DNA of 64,000 bases from Prochilodus magdalenae (Eukaryota > Chordata > Actinopteri > Characiformes > Prochilodontidae), in NCBI GenBank assembly GCA_024036415.1, contig JAMWET010002899.1:1-64000 (forward strand), in the 5' to 3' direction. The notes under the pieces are model-generated. The model was given only the letters and a program-made list of their open reading frames with translations, was not told where the DNA came from and did not search any database. Numbering within the stretch: the stretch's first letter is position 1; the number at the start of each line of letters is the position of its first letter. Both the position numbers and the translations under genes were made by a program. Shown piece by piece: positions 35,165 through 46,034 of this stretch.

Positions 35165-35605
35165 GGTTATGTGTCTTAAATATTCTCACACAGTTCCTGC
35201 AGACTTGTGGTAGAGGTGGAGCTGGGGCGACAGCAGGCCTTCTGGCCGTGTGACGTGTGGCAACAAATCACCTTGGTGCTGACCCCAGTACCTCCACATA
35301 CTGTTTCGTTGGTCGTCTCCACCAAGACTAAAGCGGGACTCGTCACTGAAGATGACCCGCTGCCATTCTGAGTCACTCCATGACAGTCTGGTACGACACC
35401 ACTGCAGTCTTTGGTGACGGTGACGTGGTGTTAAGGGCAGTTGTCGTAGCGGTCTGTGTGCATGTAGTCCTGTGCCGTGCAGCCGTCTGCCAATGGTGCT
35501 GGCACTAACAGATTGACTCATAGAGGGGATCACTGCTCGCTGAATGTCCCAAATCTTGGCTGCTGGGTGAGTCAGGTATAGCCGTAAGGTCTGGGTCACC
35601 TTGAA
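35165..35605 (-). pseudogene. Tc1-like transposase fragment
   Basis: The minus-strand frame (35599-35186, 137 codons) runs from RLYLTHPAAKIWDIQRAVI through SASTIGRRLHGTGLHAHRPL (linker and end of the DNA-binding region). It continues to WQRVIFSDESRFSLGG, where the D of FSDES is the first catalytic Asp, and ends near LLSPQLHLYHKSAG. Both ends of the gene are missing. It is the least broken copy of the family also present at 12495-13135 and 38335-38840. Confidence 0.85.
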
Positions 35606-35861
35606 GGTGTCTATTATTTTTTTAAAAATCTATTTTGTAAAAAAGTGTGATGTCTAGAATGACAGGTTTAAAAACTGTCCCAGAATCAGAATGGCTCAGT
35701 GGTGGTGATAGGAACAAGACGTCTACCTCTAAAAAGCTCCCGTCCAGAAAAGTATTCTACGACGTACATGTTTTGTTACTGATAATATATGAGGTATGTG
35801 ACTCATATTCAAGTTATGAATCCATATTTATCCCCTTTAAAGTCAAGTAAACATTTCTTTT

Positions 35862-36540
35862 TATAGCGCTTATTACAACAGGTGCTGTGACAAAGCAACT
35901 TTACAAAGAATCTGGTGTCCGAGCCCCCAATTAGCAAGCCGAGGGCGACAGTGGCAAGGAAAACCTCTCTCAGTTAGTAAGGAAGAACCCTCGAGGAACC
36001 AAGACTCAAACAGGGAACCCATCCTCCTCGGGTCAACACCAGATACAAACAGCACAAGAAAGGAGCGTACAGTGTTTGTAGAGTAGAGGAATAAATGTCT
36101 GATTAATGTCTGATGTAGTTATGTTGGTGGGTTATAAGATGGGTCAGCAGGACGCAGGCCAAGCCTCCACAGTACGGGACAGCCAGGAGCTCCGTGGTGG
36201 TTAAAGGCAGCAGTGGCTCCCAGTCAGTGTGCTAAGTGCTAGGTTGTTTTGTTCTCTCTTTATCTGGGATTATCTTCATCCAGGATCGACTAGAGGAGGA
36301 TGGGTTCACACCTTCACCCTGGGTTCCTTCCTTCTACTCTAAGGGAGTTTCCCTCGCCACTGTCGCCTCTGGCTTGCTCAAGGGGTGCTTGGACCCGTGT
36401 TCCCTTCCCTAAGTCAAACGTACTCCCTTGTTTTTCTTTCCCTTCGTAATCTGCTTTTCTGTAAAGCTGCTTAGAGACCACATTAGTTGTAAAAATCCCT
36501 ATTCCAATAAATAAATAAAGTGTTGATTGACTGATTTTTC
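35862..36540. mobile_element. fold-back element with long inverted arms
   Basis: The left arm (35862-36035) and right arm (36290-36540) are diverged inverted copies. AGGGCGACAGTGGCAAGGAA on the left pairs with CCCTCGCCACTGTCGCC on the right. GAACCCATCCTCCTCGGG pairs with AGAGGAGGATGGGTTC, and CAAAGCAACTTTACA with TGTAAAGCTGCTTAGAG. The right arm has about 45 extra bases. A 250-bp unrelated middle separates them. The arms belong to a repeat common in teleosts. Confidence 0.75.
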
Positions 36541-36682
36541 TATCCATTCTGATGGATTATTTTCACAGTGTTGGGTAATTATTAGGTTTTTTTTTGGTAT
36601 CCCAGTGGTAGCATTAGGTATTTGAATGAGCTTCTGCTGATTCTGCATGTCGCTGGACATGAGTTCCCAAATTCAGCACATT

Positions 36683-36760
36683 ATAATAATAATAATAATA
36701 ATAATACTTTATTTTTGTATAGCGCTTTTCACAAACCCAAAGTCACTTACAGTTGATTAT
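36683..36760 (-). mobile_element. (TAA)n with LINE-type tail
   Basis: (TAA)7 followed by TACTTTATTTTTGTATAGCG and CTTTTCACAAACCCAAAGTC, a common teleost interspersed 3' end whose tail is an AT triplet repeat. Only the end is present. Confidence 0.6.
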
Positions 36761-36764
36761 TGAT

Positions 36765-37885
36765 GTCGAACAGGAAAGACACAAACACAACAAGGACATA
36801 CAATAGACAAGAGACAATGTTGTTCTATAAAATTCTACACTTGACTCAATCTAAATCAGAATCACAGCTCACTACCCGGGCATGTTTTAACGCTGAAGTG
36901 AGCTAACATGGAAACAGAGCCAGGTGTCGTGATCAAAATGACCGATATAGGACAATCACCTACCGCAGTTTCTGCGTGACGTTATGTCTTTTCAAACTCA
37001 TCGGATGTGTTGTGTAAGCGAGCTGCTGAAACTGACACTGTGAAACCGTGGAAACTGTGGAGAGGTAACAGCCCCAACATAATCAGTTAAGTAGAATTAT
37101 GAACAGGCCTTTAATAATAATCGTTGCTAACTGTAAAGTCTGCAGTAATGTTTAAGACACATTGAACAGTATTGAACGCACCACTGGATGGACTGTTAGT
37201 GAACGCAGCATGAGAAGACACTGAAGAGAGGTGCGCAGGTGTAGAACGGGAGAACAGCAATGCTAGAGACGTGAGGAAAACGCTGCGTGTCTGTGTGCTG
37301 TCAAAAAAGCTACATCTAACAAGAAACTATCACCAACTCCCAACCTGGGGTTTTATCAATGAGAGCACAAACTCCACACTAATGAACTAGACATGAGTTT
37401 CACTGCTCATGAGGAACTTAGTCTCAGATCATTCATGCTGGACGAGTTGGTCATATGTTTTCATATATAGCTGCATCTATATTTGGCCATTTCACTAAAT
37501 CTCAGAGATCAGAGGTCGCTGGTTTGAAGCCCAATATCAACTGCTGCACACTTTTTTATTTTGAATACAGAATTCAGACAAACTATTTGCCTTGTGTAGA
37601 GTTAAACTATCGTTGAAATAAATGTATTTCATTATATGCCTTTTAAAACGTAATGGAAAGTAATCAGATTACGTAATCCTTCAGATTAGGGAGCCATCAC
37701 ATATTTAAAACATAGTCAGGAACCTCTTACGAAATATATTTTTTAAAGTAACCCTCCCCTCCCTGAATAGAGGTGGATTACACATATTCAAAAATGGTAA
37801 GACACACCCAGGATTAACAAACTATGTGTTTTCTTTATAAATCATAATATTTGACTTTTTTTTTTTGCATGCCAAAATATGGGGA
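36765..37885. other. unassigned non-coding stretch
   Basis: No gene or repeat family is recognised. Confidence 0.5.
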
Positions 37886-38225
37886 TATAACTCGAACCAA
37901 CACTCAGTCGAACCAACACTCAGACTAACCAACACTCAGACGAACCAACACTCAGACGAACCAACACTCAGACGAACCAACACTCAGACGAACCAACACT
38001 CAGACGAACCAACACTCAGTCGAACCAGCACTCAGACGAACCAGCACTCAGACGAACCAGCACTCAGACGAACCAGCACTCAGTCGAACCAGCACTCAAT
38101 CGAACCAACACTCAGTCGAACCAACACTCAGTCGAACCAGCACTCAGTCGAACCAACACTCAGACGAACCAACACTCAGACGAACCAACACTCAGACGAA
38201 CCAGCACTCAGTCGAACCAACTCAC
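37886..38225. repeat. 16-bp minisatellite
   Basis: About 21 copies of ACGAACCAACACTCAG. Two binary variants (GACG/GTCG and CCAACA/CCAGCA) occur in blocks, which gives readable higher-order patterning. A 129-codon frame of QTNQHSDEP repeats runs through it (16 is not a multiple of 3, so the peptide cycles over three units). Confidence 0.95.
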
Positions 38226-38334
38226 GCTTAAGCAATTCCCTAAGCATATCCTGATCAAGTACAGGTAAAGACCAGATCTACGTTTTAGCAGTACTAAAGT
38301 AAAATGCCCATTGGAATATCTCTGATCTCTGTAC

Positions 38335-38840
38335 CTGCCTCAACAGCCACAACTGCTGACATGCAACAGTTAGCGATGCCTCCCATGAGTCATCCTGTTA
38401 GTGCTGGTACCATTGGCAGACAACTACATGCACACAGACCGTTGCAGTGACTGTCCTTAACACCACATCTGTGTCACCAAAGGCTGCAGTGGCTGTGTCA
38501 CCAGACTGTCATGGAGTGACTCAGAATGGCCGCGGGTCATCTTCAGTGACGAGTCCCGCTTTAGTCTTGGTGGAGACGACCAATGACTCGTGTGGAGGCA
38601 CCGTGGTCAGCACCAAGATGAACGGTCTGTTATCACACGTCCAGAAGGCCTGGTGTCACTCCACCTCCACCCTTACCACACCATCTGCAGGAACTGTGTG
38701 AGGATATTCAAGCTGCATGGGATGGATTATCACATGACACCATTGGGAACCTCTACAGCTCCATACCGAGACGTCTGGCGTGTTGGGTGTTGGGAACACG
38801 GCGGCCCGACGTCGTGACTTCTGTATGTGTAGCTCAATAA
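38335..38840 (+). pseudogene. Tc1-like transposase relic
   Basis: Same family and order as 12652-13135: CCATTGGCAGACAACTACAT, ATCTTCAGTGACGAGTCC (the FSDES catalytic block), CACACCATCTGCAGGAAC and CTCCATACCGAGACGTCTGG. Frameshifts and stops are present throughout. No terminal inverted repeat was found. Confidence 0.8.
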
Positions 38841-40435
38841 ATATTGATCATATCAGCCTAAATTAATCATCATTAATTATTCCTGGTAACCACAATCCCA
38901 CACATCCATCTGCAGGTGCCTACACCCTTTTGGACATCTGTTTATCTAAAAAGTGACTTCCCCATTTCACTCAATCAGCTTCTCTCACTCTCAAGCTTTT
39001 CCTGTCTCAGACTCGGACAGACGGTCAGCAGCTGGTCAAACACAGACAGCTTCCCTCCCCATGTGCGTGTCCGTGTGTATGTGAGTGGTCTGTTCACACA
39101 GCGCTGCTCTCTCTGCTCCGTCCTGACATGTGCCAACACAAACACACTAATCAGTGGCTTCCCTCTCATTAAAAGTTAATTAGTTTGACACGGGCTTCCT
39201 GCAGAAGAAAGTATCGGCCACTTACTACTCATTAGAGCTATAAAGCAAAATATCACACCGAGTAAGACGTGGTAATGGAGGGGAAAGAAAACAAGCTCTC
39301 ACACACGCACGGGCTGCAAGCTCTGCCACACGCATTTACGGCTTACCAGAAATGACATCTGCTTTTTTGTGTATATGTATATATACAGGACGGTGCAAAG
39401 CTGACAGGCACTAAAGCAGATCATTAAAAACAGCTTACCCTAGCAATGAAAGGGTCGGTGCAAAAAAGCACCGTGCGTAATTAGAACAAATACAAACGAA
39501 CATAAATACAGTAAAAGGCAATCAACAAACTTTTCCCCTTTTAGGTTACATTAAACGAGCTCCCAAAATCAGTCCAGCTCCACTACGGTTAAGGAACCCA
39601 CATGTTACCAGCTTAATCATCAGTGAACCCAAACCGAGTTGTTTGAAGGCAATTTCATCTGGAATTTTTCTTTACCACTTCTCTTTACGTTTCTACCCAC
39701 TTTCCTTCCATCATCTATCATTCTATCCCTCCGTCCCCCTCCCACATCTGTCTGTGTGGCTCAGACTTCCTCCTGCTAATGAATCATGAAGTCGGCCCCC
39801 CTATGAATTTTTTGGTGGAGTGCTGAGGACAGCGCTGGTTTGTTTTGCTTTCATTAGGTCCCAGGTTATAGAGTCGGGCGCTAGCATAGTGCTTGGTGCT
39901 AGCATTTAAAGTTAGCATTAATTAGCAGGTGGGGCGGGAGATGAATGGGCGTAGGACAGAGAAGGAGACAGCTACAGGAAGCACGTAGCATTGGCAGAGG
40001 GTGGAGAAATACAATGACAGGAAATGGCCCAGAGAGAGCAGCCACAGGGAACCGAGGTGGATTGTGAGAAGGAGAAAGAGAGAGAGGGGGAATGCTGATT
40101 TGGAGATGGTAAACGAAGATCTTGGTGTAGATTCTATGTATAAATGAGAGCTGTAGGAAATACTGGCTTAGGTTTCGCAATGGACCCGCATTGGAACTTT
40201 GCAATGTAGATAGCATTATGTCTCTTGCTTATGTGGTTTCTGACACCGTATGGAGCATGGTTAATAGGGGGATGGTAAAAATAATGGGCAACACTGGTGC
40301 ATGTTTATCATGAGAGAAGATCAAAAACTGAATATAGCCTGAGACAAGTCCCACAGCACCAAAGCTTTCTGTAGTTACCAAAAACATTATCTGAACCTGA
40401 CTGTAGACCCGAAAAAAAATTGGGCTAACTGTGAC
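38841..40435. other. unassigned non-coding stretch
   Basis: No gene is recognised. AATTAGTTTGACA near 39178 and the flanking 100 bp look unique and AT-motif rich. Confidence 0.45.
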
Positions 40436-40439
40436 AAGT

Positions 40440-41665
40440 GGCCCAACAAAATTTTGTCTAAACGTGACTGTAGCCAGACAATATTCTGTCTGAACTGGAC
40501 TGTAGCCCAACAAAACTCCATCTGAACCTGACTGTAGCCTGACAGAATTCTGTCCAAAATGACTGTGGCTCAACAAAATTAAGATTTTGTCTGAACCCGA
40601 ATGAGGCCAGAAAATATTATGTCTGAACTCAACCGTAATCTGATAAAACTCTGTCTGAACCGACTGTAGCCCAACAAAATTGTGTCTGAACCGAATTTAG
40701 CCCAACATAATTCTGTCTGAACCGACTGTAGCCCAACATAATTCTGTCTGAATCCAACTGTAGCCCAAATAAAATTCTTTCTGAACCGACTCTAGCCCAA
40801 CAAAACTCTGTCTGAACCGACTGTAGCCCAACAAAATTCTGTCTGAACCGACTGTAGCCCAACAAAATTCTGTCTGAACCGACTGTAGCCCAACAAAATT
40901 CTGTCTGAACCGACTGTAGCCCAACAAAATTCTGTCTGAACCAAATGTAGCCCAACAAAATTCTGTCTGAACCGACTGTAGCCCAACAAAAATCTGTCTG
41001 AACCGACTCTAGCCCAACAAAATTCTGTCTGAACCGACTATAGCCCAACAAAATCCTATCTGAACCGACTGTAGCCCAACAAAATTGTCTGAACCCGACT
41101 GTAGCCCAACAAAATTCTGTCTGAACCAACTGTAGCCCCGCAAAATTCTGTCTGAACCGACTATAGCCCCGCAAAATCCTATCTGAACCGACTGTAGCCC
41201 AACAAAATTGTCTGAACCCGACTGTAGCCCAACAAAATTCTGTCTGAACCCGACTGTAGCCCAACAAAATTCTGTCTGAACCCGACTGTAGCCCAACAAA
41301 ATTCTGTCTGAACCGACTATAACCCACAAAATTCTGTCTGAACCGACTGTAACCCACAAAATTCTGTCTGAACCGACTGTAGCCCCGCAAAATCCTGTCT
41401 GAACCGACCGTAGCCCAACATAATTGTCTGAACTGACTGTAGCCCAACAAAATTCTGTCTGAACCGACTGTAGTCCAACAAAATTCTGTCTGAACCGACT
41501 GTAGTCCAACAAAAATCTGTCTGAACCGACATTAGCCCAACAAAAATCTGTCTGAACCGACGGTAGCCCAACAAAATTCTCTCTGAAAAGGACTGCAGTA
41601 CAAAAAAATTTTCTTCGGACAGGACTCTAGCCCAACAAAAATCTGTCTGAACCGACTGTAGTCAG
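40440..41665. repeat. 31-bp minisatellite A
   Basis: About 39 copies of a 31-bp unit containing CTGTCTGAACCGACTGTAGC and CCAACAAAATT. Common variants are ACCCGACT, CCCCGCAAAAT and deletions of 3 bases (AAATTGTCTGAA). The minus-strand frames with QTEFCWATVGSDRILLGYS repeats are not genes, since 31 is not a multiple of 3. Confidence 0.95.
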
Positions 41666-41669
41666 TCTG

Positions 41670-42699
41670 AAACTTTTTAGCTGTTAGTTAATTTTACAGA
41701 AGCTAATTTGTAGCTCTCATGGCTCATGGCTGATAATCAGAACTTGACCGAACAGTCAAGTTTGGAACAATATAGAAGCTCTAATGTGTGTATATGTAAG
41801 CCTTATCACACAGTGTCTTCTGTAGCCAGTACGAGAGGCGAATGCTTCAGTGTATGACCTTTCCTGCGGGTCCAGATCTTTGTAGCTGATCAATCTGAAT
41901 CTGCCCCCTTTTATCACACTGACAACACTGTGACACATAAACACTCGAGCCAAATGTCAGGGACTCCAGCACCCACTACCATACTTTCTTACTGCCTGTG
42001 AGAAGCGCTAGCCAGACTGATGCTGACCTCCCAACCGCAAACTTTGTTCCCGTTCCAAAGTCTCGCTCTGAAGTTCTGCACTGATCTCCATACCGCAGTT
42101 AAGCAACTTTCCCAGCTAGCTTTCCACTAGCCTTGAAATCCCACCCACCCCGCATTGTCACCCATGTATTAGAAAACTACAGCCTGGTGCCAAGAAGCCT
42201 TATCAAAGCTGCGCACTGATCTGAACAGAATCTTCGAAAAAGAGGAAATCTCTGAGTTCTGGTGCCAAGCTCAGCCGCATCATAGCAGACGACGAGGTGG
42301 CTTGAACGCAGGCTGGCATGGGTCTCTTGAGTCTTGGCAAACATCAAAGCCATGTCAGAGGTAGTTACCTGCAAGTGTGCCGTGAAAGGAGTGATGGAGT
42401 ACACTGCAGCCAAATCTGAACGCTGGCACTCAGTCAAAGGCTGTATTGACATGTAGGGACATTGTTTAAGGTGTACATGGCTATGTAAACTATAATACAA
42501 AATTACAGACCTGCAAATCAGAAGTGCAGAAGGGTACTGGAGGCCTGGATGTAGAGGACGTTGTAATCCAGCCTTGATCTTGGTCTTGTAAAATCCATAT
42601 GTTAATACATTATGACAAATCCAACACTGATTTTATTCTGTGTTGAAAAGAGTTATCATTGTTCTGGTTAGCATGGCTGTTAGCTGTCCACTGACACCT
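41670..42699. other. unassigned non-coding stretch
   Basis: No gene is recognised; a 107-codon minus-strand frame (42500-42177) has no domain. Confidence 0.45.
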
Positions 42700-43505
42700 T
42701 GGGTTGAGTGGGTTGACCAAACAGAGGCTGTATTATTGACTTGCTGAGTTGTCGACCAATCAGAGACTGTGTTTCTAACTTGTCGGCCAGTCAAAGATTG
42801 TGTTTCTGACTTGTCGATCAATCATTGCCTGTGTTCCTGACTTGGTGACCAATCAGAAGTGGTGTTCCTGACTTGTTGACCAATCATTGGCTGTGTTCCT
42901 GACTTGTTGATCAATCAGAAGTGGTGTTCCTGACTTGTCGATCAATCAGTGACTGTGTTTCAGACTTGTCGATTAATCATTGCCCGTGTTCCTGACTTGG
43001 TGACCAATCATTGGCTGTGTTCCTGACTTGTTAATCAATCGAAAGTGGTGTTCCTGACTTGCCGACCAATCAGTGACTGTGTTCCAGACTTGTTGATCAA
43101 TCAGAAGTGGTGTTCCTGACCTGTTGACCAATCAGTGACTGTGTTCCAGACTTGTTGATCAATCAGAAGTGGTGTTCCTGACTTGCTGACCAATCAATGG
43201 CTGTGTTCCTGACTTGTTGATCAATCAGAAGTGGTGTTCCTGACGTGTTGACCAATCAGTGACTGTGTTCCAGACTTGTTGATCAATCAGAAGTGGTGTT
43301 CCTGACTTGCCGACCAATCAGGGGCTGTTTTCCTGACTTGTTGACCAATCAGTGACTGTGTTCCAGACTTGTTGATCAATCAGAAGTGGTGTTCCTGACT
43401 TGCCGACCAATCAGGGGCTGTTTTCCTGACTTGTTGATCAGCCAGTGGTTGGGTTTCCTACTTGTCAACCAATCTCGACAGATTAGAAGTTGTGTTTCTG
43501 CACAG
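42700..43505 (+). repeat. 31-bp minisatellite B, forward block
   Basis: About 26 units of 31 bp carrying GACCAATCAG or GATCAATCAG, then a variable part (TGACTGTG or AAGTGGTG) and TTCCTGACTTG. From about 43065 the two unit types alternate as a 62-bp dimer. About a dozen units hold a CCAAT box in the same orientation and phase. Confidence 0.95.
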
Positions 43506-43524
43506 CCCTGAGTGTCAAGTCAGG

Positions 43525-43900
43525 GACACAATCTCTAATTGGTCAACTAGGGAGGAACACAACCTCTGATTGGTCAACTAGTCAGGAACACAATCTCTGA
43601 TTGGTCAACTAGTCAGAAACACAACCTCTGATTGGTCAACTAGTCAGCAACACAACTTCTGATTGGTCAACTAGTGAGGAACACAACCTCTGATTGGGCA
43701 ACTAGTCAGCAACACAACTTCTGATTGGTCAACTAGTCAGGAACACAACCTCTGATTGGTTATCAAAGTCAACAACACAACTTCTGACTAATCAACAAGT
43801 CAGGAACACAACATGTGATCAGTTGACAAGTCTGGAACATAATCTCTGATTGGTCAACAAGCCAGATCTACAGCTTCTGATGGCTGACAAGTCAAGAATA
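43525..43900 (-). repeat. 31-bp minisatellite B, inverted block
   Basis: About 12 units of CTCTGATTGGTCAACTAGTC and GGAACACAAC. This is the reverse complement of the forward unit (GACCAATCAG becomes CTGATTGGTC). Units are more uniform than in the forward block and nearly all keep the CCAAT core. Confidence 0.95.
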
Positions 43901-43904
43901 CACC

Positions 43905-45989
43905 CTCTCTATGCGGGCTCCCATAACTCGTTAGCTACGTTAGCCTCCTAGCTCCAAGGCTAAAACTAAAGACGGAAACCTAAGAACCAAACATGCCTCA
44001 GCTGATTGACCAAGAGAACCTAACATATATGGGAACCCAACACATCCATCTGACCGATGCTATTCCTGCTGGATGGGACTGATGACGCATTCAATTCAAA
44101 TTCCTCTAATGCCCACTCGTTTATATCTGGGCCTTGACTGTAGATTCACATATGGCTTGCTGATTGGACGGTTTATTTTGTGGCTTGAGTTCATTGATAT
44201 AACTACATGCTCGGGTGTAAACTGTTTCGGCTAATCTGTGCTAATGACTCAGATGCTTATGTAAACGCACAAACAAGGACGTTCCTGTTCACAAGCGTAT
44301 GAATTATGTAAACACAAAGAGAGGTCATCTTCTCTCCCGAGGATGAGGAGGGGGAGTGTGAGAATGCGAGGCATGCTGTGAACGAAGAGAATGGAAATCG
44401 TCTTCTGCCACTCGTATGGGCGCTATTGATTTGTTTACTCTGAACGAGCCCTTGGAACGATTTGGATGGGTCGTGAAAAAAAAGGCGCCCTGCGGGACAG
44501 AAGAGGGTCCAGAGAAGAAGACCCAGAGAGAGAGAAAGGGGGAGAGAGAGAGAGAGAGAGAGATTGCATCCGGTTAGAGAGCACAATAATCATGCGTTTG
44601 TCATAAGTTTTGGGCATTTCATCTTTATTGCATTATGTTAAAAACAGAGGAAAATAATCAAAAATGCATCAGGAATAATGCACTTTTCAGAGTCTATCCA
44701 TCATTCTTTCACCGCCCTTCATCCTTTACGAGAAGCGAGGGAGGAGGGGAGGAGGAATGCTTGGTTTTTCTCGTCTCTTACCCGAGACGCTTCGCTCTTT
44801 GTCAGACAGCCTCACGGGCAGCCAACGAGTGGCTGCTGTAATTGAATTGAATGGGTCTATCTAAGGAATAGCCCGGTTGAATCCTATTGCATTAGGCCAC
44901 AAGCGTGACCTGTAGAAAGCTAATGGCGCTGTAATTGTTTTAGCCCGCCCTCCGTAGCTTTCCAATAAAAAGTTCAGCAAAACATATCGAGACAATCACT
45001 CCAAACCAAAGTACACCTCCAGCTCGCCTATACAGCCTCGGTGCAGCGGATCGTGTGCCCTGCATGTGGGGGAATGTGGGGAACAACCTGACATGTTCTG
45101 TTACTCGCTAAATACATTGAAACACATTTGGGCTAAGCTAACAATTTGCTAATACAAATAACCCTGGAATCTTGGCTACAACAGAAAACACGAACTTTGC
45201 TTCCAGCACCTGCTGTTGCTGTATGGACACTTAAGATAAATGTGGAGTGAGGGTAAACGTTACAGCTCGCCAGCCTGAAGAGCTAGTGGTAAGGTAAATC
45301 AGTCTGAAACACGATGAATTCAATAGGTTGTTTAAACCAGACACAGTTTCTAATCAATATACAGACACATATGTGCTAATATGCTAATTTAGCATTGACC
45401 ACAAAGTGGTAGAACCCATGTTAACACTTGTCCTATCCACTGTTAACCAATGCCCTTTATGTACATGACATCTACTGTACATTCTCCATTCAGTCTATGC
45501 ATAAATTATATTTTTTGAACATATATAGCTTAGTTCACAGTTTTACATTGGGGGTCTGAGTTGTAACAGCATATGGAACTAACCCCGCCATGTGGAGGCT
45601 GTGGTTTCAGCCTGACTAGCTCTTATTGTGGGCTGTTTATATGGTACTAGATTACAGCCATCAAGAGAGATATTAAAAATTAATATAGGAGTGAATTCAA
45701 TAATCCAAAACACTTATGGTTACTGTTAGGCCGGTGAAAACTCAAAGACGACACTGCTACTCATGTTAAAAGGACGACCGATTTCCTTGAGTCAGTTAAA
45801 CGACAAAGTCACTATATATTTATATTGCACCTTGTGTTAGTGTGTGCCCAAAGGCTTTGGTGGGCGGAGCCTGGATGGGTGTCACCTTATAATGAGAATT
45901 TAGGGCTGGGGACAACTGGTTAAAGTGTAGCGGTGGACTGAACTGGCAAAATCTGCCGCTAAGTTAACACCCAGTAGCATATGCACAAC
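43905..45989. other. unassigned stretch with possible conserved element
   Basis: (GA)n run at about 44518-44562. The unique sequence at 44830-44960 may be a conserved noncoding element (see findings). No gene is recognised. Confidence 0.45.
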
Positions 45990-46034
45990 ATGCTAGCTAG
46001 CTAGCCTAGCTAGATCTAGCTAGCCTAGCTAGGT
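45990..46034. repeat. CTAG-rich palindromic tract
   Basis: GCTAGCTAGCCTAGCTAG, then ATCTAGCTAGCC and TAGCTAGG. Tetranucleotide-like and nearly self-complementary around AGATCT. Confidence 0.85.

Noticed and set aside
40629..41574. Minus-strand frames with repeated FVGLQSVQTEFCWATVG-like peptides
   Set aside because: They are readings of a 31-bp minisatellite. The unit is not a multiple of 3 and the frame shifts at every unit.
42177..42500. 107-codon minus-strand frame
   Set aside because: No recognisable domain, no codon bias or splice-site support.
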